Below, one piece after another: positions 54,264 to 63,781 of a stretch of 64,000 nt of DNA. A model generated the notes under the pieces. That model worked only from the letters and a program-made list of their open reading frames with translations, was not told the DNA's origin and did not search any database. Position numbers and translations under genes: made by a program. Position 1 is the first letter of the stretch. Each line of letters starts with the position of its first letter. The DNA comes from Pseudoalteromonas sp. XI10 (GTDB taxonomy: Bacteria > Pseudomonadota > Gammaproteobacteria > Enterobacterales > Alteromonadaceae). The DNA lies in assembly GCF_001469895.1 (NCBI RefSeq), contig NZ_LOPY01000062.1, forward strand, positions 108,223 through 172,222, given 5' to 3'.

Positions 54264-56156
54264 ATGGATTTAATGCGCTTTTTTGCCCGAGTATGCAGTA
54301 TCATTTTGCTGATGCAGCACTTTTCTAGTGCTGCTTCTGCTGCTGTGTCTAATCCCTCTAACTCACAAGCCCCCAATACGACTCCCCTATTACTACTAAT
54401 CTTTCTAGCGATTGTCATCCTCATTGGTGCGGTTATCTATTATCAAAGAAACCAAAAGATGACGCTGATGGATGCTCTACTTTCCCAGTCTAAAGATGGT
54501 ATTTGGGTCACCGATGAACAGTTTCGGATCATAGAAATTAATAACGCATTTAGTGAAATATCGGGTTATAAAAAAGCCGATGTACTTGGTAAAAAATTCA
54601 AAGCATTAACGCAAGCCGGTCGTGATACACAACTCGAGGAAATTATCCAACAAGAGCTGAGTAATGATGGTTATTGGTCTGGCGAAATTTGGAATTTACG
54701 CAAAGATGGGCAACCCTACGCCATTGATTTATGTATAACAAAAGTGACCACACCACGCTTTACAAAAAGCTCTGTACGTTACGTTGGTATGTTTTCTGAT
54801 GTCACTGCTCGTAAGAATAACGAGCGAACTATGCTCAAGCTCACTACCAAAGACAGTGTCACAGGCTTATCAAACCGTGCCATTTTTATAGAGTCCCTTG
54901 AAAAAGCAATCAATGCTTGTAACGACACTTACCCTAGTCTACTAATCATCTTTATCGACATAGATAATTTCAAAAAGATTAACGACTCGCTCGGTCACAC
55001 AATTGGCGATGTACTACTAAAAGAAGTAGCCTGTCGTTTAACTGACTCACTAAATTCAGGCTTTACCATTGCAAGACTCGGTGCAGATGAATTTGCGGTA
55101 CTGGTGCCGCCCTATCTTTACTCTGGCAAAACCGTATTCTTTGCGAAAAAAACCGCAGACATCGTGCTTCAGCAGTTTAAAACCCCATTTATGTTAGATG
55201 GTTTTGAGACCTCGCTATCGGCCTGTTGTGGTCTAGCTATCTACCCAGACAACGCCTACAACTGTGAATACTTAATGCGCAGTGCAAATAGCGCTTTGAA
55301 TCATGCAAAAAAAATGGGCCGTAATACGTATCAATTTTTTGATAAAGACCGTCATACACTCGACCCAACCGAGTTAACCAAAGAGAGCGCTTTATTCAAA
55401 GCAATCACCAACAATGAGTTTGAGCTTTATTTTCAACCTAAGTTTGATGCCCAGCATAATCAGTTATACGGCTTTGAAGCATTAGTTCGCTGGCCTCAAG
55501 AAGATGGCAGTGTGATTAACCCCGATGAGTTCATACCGCTTGCTGAACAAAATGGTGCCATTATTCCGCTCACCCAATTACTGATGGAGCAGCTGCTTAA
55601 TCAACTGGCCCAGTGGCGAAAACAAAACATTTCGTTTGGTAATGTCGCTATTAATATTTCAGCCTTACACTTTCAGCAAAGTAGCCTTATTGAAACCCTC
55701 ATAGACAACTTAGCAAAATTTGACGTACCAGCGCATTGCTTAGAACTCGAGATCACAGAAAGCGCCATGATGGATAACCCCGAATTTGCTGAGCAGCAAA
55801 TGAAACGTATTAAATCGATTGGTGTGCATATCGCGCTGGATGACTTTGGCACGGGTCATTCATCACTCAGTTACTTAAAGCGTTTTCCAATCGATACGCT
55901 CAAAATCGACAAGTCATTCGTAAAAGACATCGATAAAAACGACCAAGATCGTAATATCACCGCCACCATAGTGCGGCTAGCTAAGTATTTGGATATTAAT
56001 GTGGTTGCTGAAGGAGTAGAAACTGAAGAGCAAGCTTACATGCTGCATATAATGGGCTGTCATTTTCAACAAGGTTATTATTACTGCAAGCCATTAAAAG
56101 CCAACCAAGTCAGCGAATTTATTAATGACACGCTAGAAAAACAGCAATCTAGCTAA
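54264..56156 (+). CDS. PAS-GGDEF-EAL cyclic-di-GMP protein, likely phosphodiesterase
   Basis: About 630 residues. The N-terminus is signal-like, with a hydrophobic helix near residues 4-20. A second helix (LLLLIFLAIVILIGAVIYY) follows, then a PAS domain (about 75-195), a GGDEF domain and an EAL domain. The GGDEF signature is GADEF, with no RxxD inhibitory site nearby, so cyclase activity is doubtful. The EAL domain keeps FEALVRW, NISALHFQ, ELEITESAMM, LDDFGTGHSS, LKIDKSFV and AEGVETEEQ, so c-di-GMP hydrolysis is likely. Starts at 54246 (GTG) or 54273 (ATG) are also possible. Confidence 0.88.
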   Translation: MDLMRFFARVCSIILLMQHFSSAASAAVSNPSNSQAPNTTPLLLLIFLAIVILIGAVIYYQRNQKMTLMDALLSQSKDGIWVTDEQFRIIEINNAFSEISGYKKADVLGKKFKALTQAGRDTQLEEIIQQELSNDGYWSGEIWNLRKDGQPYAIDLCITKVTTPRFTKSSVRYVGMFSDVTARKNNERTMLKLTTKDSVTGLSNRAIFIESLEKAINACNDTYPSLLIIFIDIDNFKKINDSLGHTIGDVLLKEVACRLTDSLNSGFTIARLGADEFAVLVPPYLYSGKTVFFAKKTADIVLQQFKTPFMLDGFETSLSACCGLAIYPDNAYNCEYLMRSANSALNHAKKMGRNTYQFFDKDRHTLDPTELTKESALFKAITNNEFELYFQPKFDAQHNQLYGFEALVRWPQEDGSVINPDEFIPLAEQNGAIIPLTQLLMEQLLNQLAQWRKQNISFGNVAINISALHFQQSSLIETLIDNLAKFDVPAHCLELEITESAMMDNPEFAEQQMKRIKSIGVHIALDDFGTGHSSLSYLKRFPIDTLKIDKSFVKDIDKNDQDRNITATIVRLAKYLDINVVAEGVETEEQAYMLHIMGCHFQQGYYYCKPLKANQVSEFINDTLEKQQSS

Positions 56157-56179
56157 CGATTACAAATGTACTTCAAATA

Positions 56180-56214
56180 AAAAACGCGATTAATCAATCG
56201 CGTTTTTTATTTAA
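56180..56214. terminator. Bidirectional terminator between the GGDEF-EAL gene and gpsA
   Basis: AAAAACGCGATTAATC-type and complementary CGCGTTTTTT arms form a stable hairpin with A and T runs. It serves both convergent genes. Confidence 0.9.
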
Positions 56215-56230
56215 AAGTGCACAATCTAAA

Positions 56231-57238
56231 TTATTCAGATTTTTGCTCACGGCCAAGTAGTGCCATCGCAGCTTCTTTTACATCTTTATTCTCATAAAGC
56301 ACTTGGTAAATTTGCTCCGTTATTGGCATTTCAATACCTGTGCGTTCAGCAAGTAAATACACTTCTTTGGTATTTCTGTAGCCTTCAACAACCTGACCAA
56401 TAGATTCAATCGCGGCTTCCACGCCTTCACCTTTGCCAAGTGCAAGGCCAAAACGACGGTTACGAGATTGGTTATCTGTACAGGTTAAAATCAAGTCACC
56501 AAGGCCGGCCATACCCATAAAGGTATCTGAACGAGCACCTAATGCACACCCTAAGCGGCACAACTCAGCTAAACCGCGAGTGATTAAGGCTGTACGTGCG
56601 TTGGCACCAAAGCCGAAACCATCAGACATACCTGCGCCAATCGCAATGACATTTTTAACTGCGCCACCAAGTTGTATTCCAATGAAGTCATCATTGTTAT
56701 ACACCCTAAATGAGCGGCCACAGTGTAAGAGATCAGCCAGCTGCTTAGCGAAATCTTGAGAAGTCGACGATACCGAAATAGCGGTTGGTAAACCCATTGC
56801 CATTTCTTTTGCAAATGTAGGCCCTGAAAGCACAGCCAGAGGAACATCATCTCCTAGCTCTTGTACCGCTACTTCTTGCAATAAACGCCCTGTATTAGGC
56901 TCTAAACCTTTGGTAGCCCATGCAACCTCAGCACCTTCTGACAACCAAGGTTTGATTTTTTGCAGTGTGCCAGCAAAAGCATGACTCGGCACAACAACCA
57001 AAATGATCTTGCTTGCTTTAACTGCCGTTTCTAAATCTGCTTCTAGTTGGAGGGTGTCAGGAAAGCTAACATCCGGAACATAACGTTGATTCTTTCGCTC
57101 AGCTGCAAGCGTAGCAACGTCATCGCTATTGCGGCCCCACAAGGTCACTGGGTGGCCATTTCTGGCAAAGCAAATAGCAAGGGCGGTGCCATAAGACCCC
57201 GCCCCTAATACTGTAACAGCTGATTGTGCTGTACTCAT
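56231..57238 (-). CDS. gpsA: Glycerol-3-phosphate dehydrogenase (NAD(P)+) GpsA
   Basis: It reduces dihydroxyacetone phosphate to glycerol-3-phosphate for phospholipid synthesis. The N-terminal Rossmann motif is VLGAGSYGTALA, followed by LWGRNSDDV. The catalytic region contains GGAVKNVIAIGAG with the active Lys, and MAGLGDLILTC. The 335-residue length fits. It lies three bases after secB. Confidence 0.97.
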   Translation of the reverse strand: MSTAQSAVTVLGAGSYGTALAICFARNGHPVTLWGRNSDDVATLAAERKNQRYVPDVSFPDTLQLEADLETAVKASKIILVVVPSHAFAGTLQKIKPWLSEGAEVAWATKGLEPNTGRLLQEVAVQELGDDVPLAVLSGPTFAKEMAMGLPTAISVSSTSQDFAKQLADLLHCGRSFRVYNNDDFIGIQLGGAVKNVIAIGAGMSDGFGFGANARTALITRGLAELCRLGCALGARSDTFMGMAGLGDLILTCTDNQSRNRRFGLALGKGEGVEAAIESIGQVVEGYRNTKEVYLLAERTGIEMPITEQIYQVLYENKDVKEAAMALLGREQKSE

Positions 57239-57241
57239 AGC

Positions 57242-57730
57242 TTATGCGTCTGCAGTTGCCTGTTGGTCTTGAGCTGCACGTTGTTGCATGTATTGAGCAA
57301 ATAGTGCGTCAAAGTTAACTGGCGCTAAGTTTAATTGTGGGAAAGTACCACGGTTAACTAGGTTTGATACTGCTTCACGTGCGTAAGGGAAAAGTACGTT
57401 CGGGCAGAAAGCACCTAACATGTGTGCAAGTTGAACTTCTTCAACTTCACCAATTGTGAAAATACCCGCTTGTTGGATTTCACATAGGAATGCAGTTTCT
57501 TCACCGATTGAAGCCGTTACTGTTAAAGCAAGAACAACTTCAAACACACCTTCTTCTAATTTGTTAGAACGAGTATCTAAGTCAAGCTTAACTTCAGGAG
57601 TCCACTCTTTTTGGAAAATAGCAGGTGAGTTAGGCGTCTCAAAAGAAACATCTTTAGTGTAAATGCGTTGGATTGAGAATTGAGCGCCGGCTTGTTGTTC
57701 TGCTGCTGCGTTTTGATTTTCTTCGTTCAT
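57242..57730 (-). CDS. secB: Protein-export chaperone SecB
   Basis: A 162-residue tetrameric chaperone that delivers unfolded preproteins to SecA. The core FSIQRIYTKDVSFETPNSP and FPYAREAVSNLVNRGTFPQL are highly characteristic. It sits between grxC and gpsA in the conserved yibN-grxC-secB-gpsA series. Confidence 0.98.
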   Translation of the reverse strand: MNEENQNAAAEQQAGAQFSIQRIYTKDVSFETPNSPAIFQKEWTPEVKLDLDTRSNKLEEGVFEVVLALTVTASIGEETAFLCEIQQAGIFTIGEVEEVQLAHMLGAFCPNVLFPYAREAVSNLVNRGTFPQLNLAPVNFDALFAQYMQQRAAQDQQATADA

Positions 57731-57772
57731 TGTAATTCCTAACTTGTATTCGTTTTTATATTTAAAAATTTA

Positions 57773-58030
57773 TTAAGCGTTAAGCTTTGCGTCTAAAAGG
57801 CCTTGCGCTTCAATTGCCATCATGTCGTCACAACCGCCGATATGTTCATCATTAATGAAAATTTGCGGAACTGTGTAACCACCATTTGCTTTGTCGATCA
57901 TTTCATCACGACGCTCAGGGTGAACACCAATATCGATATTCGTGTAGTCTACACCTTTACTATCTAATAACGCCAAAGCACGTTGGCAGAATGGACAGTA
58001 TGCTTTTGTGTAAAGAACAACATTACTCAT
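57773..58030 (-). CDS. grxC: Glutaredoxin 3 GrxC
   Basis: An 85-residue thiol-disulfide oxidoreductase with active site CPFC (near residue 12), the TVPQIF cis-proline loop and the GGCDDM glutathione-binding turn. The ATG at 58030 (MSNVVLYTK), with GGA upstream, is preferred over an in-frame start seven residues earlier. Confidence 0.96.
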   Translation of the reverse strand: MSNVVLYTKAYCPFCQRALALLDSKGVDYTNIDIGVHPERRDEMIDKANGGYTVPQIFINDEHIGGCDDMMAIEAQGLLDAKLNA

Positions 58031-58060
58031 AATAATTCCTCTATCGGGCAATGAGCCTTA

Positions 58061-58492
58061 TTAACGACCGGTCGTTGTAGGTAAGCTAGCTGATTGCCAA
58101 GCGCCCATACCGCCCGCTAATACATAAACACGCTCAAAACCTGCTTTATGCATTGCAGTTGCGATACCTGAGGCAGTCATGCCCGTGGTACATACTAGTA
58201 TAATGGGTTTAGTCTTAAACTTTTCAAGGCTTGAAAAATCAGATTGCTTTGCTTTTTCTGGATTTAAGTGAGTTGCGCCTGCAATACGGCCAGAGTTAAA
58301 CTCTTTTTGTGCACGTATATCAATCACTTGACCATCGTCACGGTTAATTAGCAAGGTAAGTTGCTGTGGGTTGATTTGACGGATAGCCGAAAATTTACTT
58401 TTAAACCAACTGCTGATCAGCATAGCGACTAATGCTAACCAGATAATGCTCAAAACCGGATGATTTGAGATAAATTCAATATATTGATCCAT
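58061..58492 (-). CDS. yibN: Membrane-anchored rhodanese-domain protein YibN
   Basis: A 143-residue protein with one N-terminal membrane helix (HPVLSIIWLALVAMLIS) and a single rhodanese domain. The active-site Cys is in ILVCTTGMTASG. I use the ATG at 58492 (MDQYIEF), with GTGGAA upstream; 50 further in-frame residues have no family resemblance. It belongs to the secB cluster. A sulfur-carrier or membrane-insertion role is suggested for homologues but not certain. Confidence 0.9.
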   Translation of the reverse strand: MDQYIEFISNHPVLSIIWLALVAMLISSWFKSKFSAIRQINPQQLTLLINRDDGQVIDIRAQKEFNSGRIAGATHLNPEKAKQSDFSSLEKFKTKPIILVCTTGMTASGIATAMHKAGFERVYVLAGGMGAWQSASLPTTTGR

Positions 58493-58684
58493 GCGTTTTC
58501 CACTAAGAAATTTAGGTACCACAGCGCATAGCCATGGGTTAATTAAAATTTGCCACGCAAGTATACGTGCTTGAATTGAAAATGCTAGGGCGTGAAATAT
58601 TTTAATATGACATATTGATAGCTGATCAAAACCATAAAACACGGTATGCTAGTGATATATAAGTGCCAATCTTCAGGAGCTATA

Positions 58685-60229
58685 ATGACAGAGCATAAAA
58701 AACCATTGGTATTAATGATCTTAGACGGTTGGGGATACCGTGAAGACACAGAAAGTAACGCCATACTTGCTGCTAATACCCCAGTACTCGACAACCTTTG
58801 GGCAACCCGCCCACATACATTAATTTCAGGTTCGGGACTTGATGTTGGTTTACCTGCAGGACAAATGGGTAACTCTGAAGTAGGTCACGTAAATTTAGGT
58901 GCTGGCCGTATCGTTTATCAAGACTTTACTCGCATCACTAAAGCCATTGATGATGGTGAGTTCGATAGCAACCCAGCGCTTGTTGATAATATCGACAAAG
59001 CTGTAAATGCAGGCAAAGCAGTGCATATTATGGGTCTTTTAAGCCCAGGTGGTGTTCATAGTCACGAAGACCACATTGTGGCAACGATTGAACTTGCTGC
59101 TAAGCGCGGTGCAAAAGAAGTTTACTTCCACGGTTTCTTAGACGGCCGCGACACACCACCACGTAGCGCAAAAGCATCAATTGAGCGCATCGAAGCCTTA
59201 TTTGCAGAACTTGGCTGTGGCCGCTTAGCAACGCTTGTTGGTCGTTACTATGCAATGGACCGCGATAACCGTTGGAATCGTGTTGAGCTTGCATATGATG
59301 TTATGGTTAGTGGTATTGCTGAATACAGCTACACTGACGGTGTAACCGCACTAGAAGCGGCTTATGCACGTGACGAGAACGACGAGTTCGTAGCAGCAAC
59401 AACTGTTGTACCAGAAGGCCAAGCAGCTGCTGAGATCAATGACGGCGACACTGTTATCTTTGCTAACTTCAGAGCAGACCGAGCACGTGAAATGACTCGT
59501 GCCTTTGTTGATGCTGACTTCAGTGGTTTTGATAAGAAAAAATCACCACAGTTAAGCGCTTTTGTGATGATGACAGAGTACGCAGCAGACATTAAAGCGC
59601 CGATTGCGTTTGCCCCAGAGCCTTTAACAAATGTATTAGGCGAATGGTTAGAGAAGCAAGGTAAAACACAGCTACGTATTTCTGAAACAGAAAAATACGC
59701 ACATGTGACCTTTTTCTTCAGCGGTGGCCGTGAAGATGAATTTGTTGGTGAGACTCGCGAACTAATTCCATCACCACAAGTTGCAACATACGATCTGCAA
59801 CCAGAAATGAACTCTGAAATGCTGACCGATAAGCTTGTTGAAGCAATCGCTAGCGGTAAATACGATGCCATCATCTGTAACTACCCTAACGGAGACATGG
59901 TAGGTCACTCTGGCGTATTCGAAGCAGCAGTGAAAGCATGTGAAGCTGTTGATCATTGTATTGGTCGTGTAGTTGCAGCGCTTGAAGAACATGGTGGTGA
60001 AGCGCTTATTACAGCCGATCATGGTAATGCTGAACAAATGGCTAACCCAGCAACGGGCCAAGCACATACCGCACACACCAGTGAACCAGTGCCATTTATC
60101 TATGTTGGCCGTGATGCAACACCACATGATGGTAAAACATTGAGTGACGTGGCTCCAACCATGCTTCACCTACTCGGCTTAGAGCAGCCAAGTGAAATGA
60201 CTGGTAAACCAATCATGACGCTGAAATAA
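58685..60229 (+). CDS. gpmI: 2,3-bisphosphoglycerate-independent phosphoglycerate mutase GpmI
   Basis: A manganese-dependent glycolytic enzyme that interconverts 3- and 2-phosphoglycerate. The start is the ATG at 58685 (MTEHKKPLVLMILDGWG), with CAGGAG upstream, giving 514 residues. The phospho-serine motif is GNSEVGHVNLGAGR (near residue 62), followed by HEDH-containing GGVHSHEDH, GRYYAMDRDNRW, and the metal cluster ITADHGNAEQM and HTAHTSEPVPF. It is divergent from yibN and starts a run with envC and ctpA. Confidence 0.97.
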   Translation: MTEHKKPLVLMILDGWGYREDTESNAILAANTPVLDNLWATRPHTLISGSGLDVGLPAGQMGNSEVGHVNLGAGRIVYQDFTRITKAIDDGEFDSNPALVDNIDKAVNAGKAVHIMGLLSPGGVHSHEDHIVATIELAAKRGAKEVYFHGFLDGRDTPPRSAKASIERIEALFAELGCGRLATLVGRYYAMDRDNRWNRVELAYDVMVSGIAEYSYTDGVTALEAAYARDENDEFVAATTVVPEGQAAAEINDGDTVIFANFRADRAREMTRAFVDADFSGFDKKKSPQLSAFVMMTEYAADIKAPIAFAPEPLTNVLGEWLEKQGKTQLRISETEKYAHVTFFFSGGREDEFVGETRELIPSPQVATYDLQPEMNSEMLTDKLVEAIASGKYDAIICNYPNGDMVGHSGVFEAAVKACEAVDHCIGRVVAALEEHGGEALITADHGNAEQMANPATGQAHTAHTSEPVPFIYVGRDATPHDGKTLSDVAPTMLHLLGLEQPSEMTGKPIMTLK

Positions 60230-60232
60230 GCT

Positions 60233-61372
60233 ATGAGTAAATGTATTAACCACTTCTTTAAAACTGGTTTAATACTGACTTCATTAGTAGCAACTTCGGT
60301 TGTTGCTAATGAAGATCAAACCAAAAAAGACTTATCAGACATTCAATCAGCTTTACAAAAAACAGAGGCTGAGCTTAAAGGTCAACGCAAGTCCATTGCC
60401 CAAATGCGCAAAGATCTGCGCGCCCATGAACTCGACATAGCTCAAAATGCCAAAGCATTAAACCTTGCCGCCCAATCAGTTAAAGAAAATGAGCAACAAC
60501 AACGAGAACAACAAGCTAAAGCTGAGCAACTTAAAGCCCAGCAAGCACAGCGCCAAACCTTATTAGCTGCACAACTAAAAAGCGCCTATATGGCGGGTAG
60601 CCATGACTACTCAAAAATGTTGCTTAACCAACAAGACACAGCCAAAATTGAGCGCACGCTAAGTTATTATAATTATTTAAACAAAGCGCGTATTGAGCAA
60701 ATTGAAGAGCTCAAAGCACTACAGCAAGAAATTGCAGACAACCAAGCTGAGCTTGAAAAAACCAAACAACGTCTAGTTGCCTTATATGATGAGCAAAAAA
60801 GACGCCAGCAAGCTCTAGTTAATGCACAACAAGAGCGTAAAACTAACCTAAATAAACTCCAGTCAGCGTTAAAAGAAACTAAAAGCTCTATTGATTACTT
60901 AAAAGAAAATGAGCAAACCCTGATCACTGCTATTGAAGAGCTTGAACAAGAGCGAAATGAAAAAGTTGAATTACTAGGCTTACAAAGTAGTAAGGGCAAA
61001 CTCGACTGGCCAACCAAAGGGGCATTACGCCACCGCTTTGGACAACGCAAGCACGGTAACATAGATTGGAAAGGCGTACTTATCAGCGCCAAAGAAGGCA
61101 GTAATGTTAAAAGCGTACAGAACGGCCAAGTTGTTTACGCAGACTGGCTAAATGGCTTTGGCTGGGTTATCGCTATTGATCATGGCGATGGCTTTATGAG
61201 CTTATATGGTCACGCTCAAACTCTACTTCGCGATGTTGGCGACCTTGTTAGAGAAGGAGAAACAATTGCATTAGTCGGTCAAAGCGGCGGACAACCGGAT
61301 CCTGGTCTATACTTTGAAATACGCCACAAAGGACGCGCAGTAAATCCTGTAAAATGGTGCAGACGCATTTAA
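60233..61372 (+). CDS. envC: Murein hydrolase activator EnvC
   Basis: A periplasmic activator of the amidases AmiA/AmiB in septum splitting. The signal peptide ends near VVA|NEDQ (residue 23). A long Gln/Glu/Lys-rich coiled coil spans about 25-245. The C-terminal LytM domain (about 265-379) is catalytically degenerate: the first zinc site reads NIDWKG, and the HxH motif is LYFEIRHKG. This is expected for an activator rather than an enzyme. It has 379 residues and starts three bases after gpmI. Confidence 0.95.
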   Translation: MSKCINHFFKTGLILTSLVATSVVANEDQTKKDLSDIQSALQKTEAELKGQRKSIAQMRKDLRAHELDIAQNAKALNLAAQSVKENEQQQREQQAKAEQLKAQQAQRQTLLAAQLKSAYMAGSHDYSKMLLNQQDTAKIERTLSYYNYLNKARIEQIEELKALQQEIADNQAELEKTKQRLVALYDEQKRRQQALVNAQQERKTNLNKLQSALKETKSSIDYLKENEQTLITAIEELEQERNEKVELLGLQSSKGKLDWPTKGALRHRFGQRKHGNIDWKGVLISAKEGSNVKSVQNGQVVYADWLNGFGWVIAIDHGDGFMSLYGHAQTLLRDVGDLVREGETIALVGQSGGQPDPGLYFEIRHKGRAVNPVKWCRRI

Positions 61373-61407
61373 TTGATTAAATAGCTGCACTCTATGAGGA
61401 GCAGCTG

Positions 61408-62676
61408 ATGCTAAACACAACTTACTCTTACAAAGCTCATTTTTCCCCAGCTAAGTTTTTTACTCAGCTGTCTTTTTTATTACTTGTCAGCTTGCTATGC
61501 CTGATACTGCAATCGTTTCAGGCTGTTGCAAAACCCTCGTTACAGTCACTACAGCATCAGCAACTAAACGAAATCCTATTTAATATCCATACATATTATG
61601 TTGATGATCTGAAACTACAAAACTCATTTGTAACCCAGCCTGATAACTTACAAGTCGAAGCGTTATTCGAACGCCTTGATCCATACTCAAAATATCTCGA
61701 CGAAACTGAGCTCGATGCTATCTTCAGTAGCACTAATGGTAGATACACAGGACTCGGTATAGAAGTAAAAGTTGAAGATGGTCGGGTTTATATTGTTAAC
61801 ACTATTAATAACTCACCTGCGGCGCTTGCGGGTCTTCAGGTAAATGATGAAGTTATAGCGATTAATCAACAACCTATTTTAGACAAAAGCATCGAAGAAG
61901 TGGCTAAATTAATTCGCCAAAGCGGTCAAAGTGCTGTCGATGTAGCTGTTAAAAGAGAGAAAGATACTGAGCTAAACTTCTCGATTAAGCGCCAACAAAT
62001 CAACTTACAAAGCGTTCATGGCCATTTAGCAGATACAGGCGTTGCGCTTATCAGTATCAACTCATTCAATAACCACACATTGCACGATGTTGCTCGGGAG
62101 CTTGCAAAAATGCAGGTTACCAATAGCTTCCCTCTTTCGGGTTTAATTATTGATTTACGCGATAACCCAGGCGGTACATTGCAAGGGGCCATTGAAGTTG
62201 CAGATCTGTTTTTAGATAACGGCACCATAGTATCAACCAAAGGCCGCTTTAATGAAGCTAATCAGAAGTATAAAGCCCATAAAGGCGACATACTCAGTGG
62301 CGCTCCTATTGCTGTATTGATTAACGAAAACTCAGCCTCTGCCGCTGAAATACTTGCAGCAGCATTAAGAGATAATCAACGAGCTGTGCTAATTGGCGAA
62401 ACTTCTTTTGGTAAGGGCTCAGTGCAATCATTAATACCTTTAGGTAACGGTAATACCGCATTAAAACTGACTACAGCACGTTATTACACACCTGCGGGTC
62501 AATCTATCGATGGGAAGGGGATCACCCCAGATGTGAGTATTAATCAAACAATGCTTTCAGAAATTGACCAAGGCGTTATAATAAAAAACATCCAAGAATT
62601 GGCGCTTTTTAGCTCACTTCTAGATGGACAAGACAAAAAGCAACTTACAGCAAAGCAGCTCTTTATTATGCAGTAA
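61408..62676 (+). CDS. S41 carboxy-terminal processing protease (CtpA)
   Basis: A 422-residue periplasmic serine protease. An N-terminal membrane helix or signal anchor (LSFLLLVSLLCLILQSF) is followed by a PDZ domain (about 100-180; YTGLGIEVKVEDGRVYIV). The S41 catalytic domain holds the Ser in ENSASAAEILAAALRD and the Lys in GETSFGKGSVQS. Homologues degrade cell-wall hydrolases, which fits the neighbouring envC. It starts 35 bases after envC. Confidence 0.93.
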   Translation: MLNTTYSYKAHFSPAKFFTQLSFLLLVSLLCLILQSFQAVAKPSLQSLQHQQLNEILFNIHTYYVDDLKLQNSFVTQPDNLQVEALFERLDPYSKYLDETELDAIFSSTNGRYTGLGIEVKVEDGRVYIVNTINNSPAALAGLQVNDEVIAINQQPILDKSIEEVAKLIRQSGQSAVDVAVKREKDTELNFSIKRQQINLQSVHGHLADTGVALISINSFNNHTLHDVARELAKMQVTNSFPLSGLIIDLRDNPGGTLQGAIEVADLFLDNGTIVSTKGRFNEANQKYKAHKGDILSGAPIAVLINENSASAAEILAAALRDNQRAVLIGETSFGKGSVQSLIPLGNGNTALKLTTARYYTPAGQSIDGKGITPDVSINQTMLSEIDQGVIIKNIQELALFSSLLDGQDKKQLTAKQLFIMQ

Positions 62677-62711
62677 GTAAATGCTCACAACGGATATAAT
62701 AATTACAAAAA

Positions 62712-63470
62712 GTGAATCTAAAAACAGGCTTATTACTCGCAGTATGTTGCCTACCGCTATTCTGCCAAGCAAAGCAAATAGCCATAGTAATTGATGATAT
62801 AGGCAATCATCAGCGAGATCTTGAAATATTAAACTTACCAGGGCAAGTGACCTTCTCAATCTTGCCCCATACACCCTATTCACAAATATTTGCTGAACGC
62901 GCTAGTAAAACTCATAAAGAATTACTTTTACATGTACCAATGCAAGCACTAGATAAAAGCAAAGCGCTTGGTCCGGGTGCACTCACCGATACTATGAGTA
63001 AGTCAGAGTTACAAACAACCCTTGGCCATGCGTTAGCCTCTTTACCACAAGTAAAAGGGGTCAATAACCACATGGGTTCTGAGCTAACACAGCTTACTGA
63101 GCCTATGAAATGGACGATGGAAGTATTAAAGAAACGTGGTTTGTACTTCTTAGATAGCCGTACAACGAGTCAAAGTGAAGCGCAAAATGTTGCTAACCTG
63201 TATGGTGTTGCTAACGTATCTCGTCATGTATTTCTTGATAACAATGTCACCCAAAGTCAGCTACAACATCAACTTGAAGAACTAAAAAGCAAAGCTGAAC
63301 ACTTCAACTACGCAATCGCCATTGCCCATCCCTACCCAGAAACAGTTGCTTTTCTACAACAAGCCCTCCCTGAACTGCAACAACAAGGCTTCGAACTTGT
63401 TCCCCTGTCACAACTAGTCGAAACAAAATACATTCAGCTAGCCAAAGCAGAGCAAAGGCAAGGGGAATGA
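62712..63470 (+). CDS. yibQ: Divergent polysaccharide deacetylase family protein YibQ
   Basis: A 252-residue periplasmic protein with a signal peptide (VCCLPLFCQA|KQ) and a DUF610-type divergent polysaccharide deacetylase fold. IAIVIDDIGN and NNHMGSELTQ supply the conserved acidic and His residues, and AIAIAHPYPETV is near the end. The start is a GTG with a weak ribosome-binding site. It follows ctpA by 35 bases, completing gpmI-envC-ctpA-yibQ. The substrate is unknown. Confidence 0.88.
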   Translation: MNLKTGLLLAVCCLPLFCQAKQIAIVIDDIGNHQRDLEILNLPGQVTFSILPHTPYSQIFAERASKTHKELLLHVPMQALDKSKALGPGALTDTMSKSELQTTLGHALASLPQVKGVNNHMGSELTQLTEPMKWTMEVLKKRGLYFLDSRTTSQSEAQNVANLYGVANVSRHVFLDNNVTQSQLQHQLEELKSKAEHFNYAIAIAHPYPETVAFLQQALPELQQQGFELVPLSQLVETKYIQLAKAEQRQGE

Positions 63471-63644
63471 GTGTTATAAAGGTAAGTTAGCGAGAGTAAA
63501 GTTAGCGAGGGGAAAGTTGAAAGAGTAAAGTTTTGAGGTCTGGCGTAGGTTGGGTAGAGCGCAGCGAAACCCAACACAGAGCTATCAGCTTTCAGCGATC
63601 AGCCGCGCGGTGTGGGTGTTTGGATCAGAGTCTCCCTGTGCAGT

Positions 63645-63700
63645 TAGGTTCTAGGTTCTAGGTTCTAGGTTCTAGGTTCTAGGTTCTAGGTTCTAGGTTC
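63645..63700. repeat. Heptanucleotide array 4: (TAGGTTC)8
   Basis: Eight perfect tandem copies followed by a TAGG partial. It lies inside the 31-bp inverted-repeat pair. Confidence 0.97.
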
Positions 63701-63716
63701 TAGGCAAAGTGTACTT

Positions 63717-63781
63717 GTAGGTATGGCTTTGCCGTGAATGTGTTTGTTAAGGTCTGAATTCGGCACTGAAGTGACTCCTAC
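63717..63781. repeat. Two REP-like elements in inverted orientation
   Basis: 63717-63742 (GTAGG, core GGCTTTGCC, ends GAATGTG) and the inverted 63757-63781 (core CACTTCAGTG) match the elements at 38448-38474 and 38336-38358 respectively. They form part of the composite spacer between yibQ and the rRNA operon, which has no gene. Confidence 0.6.
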
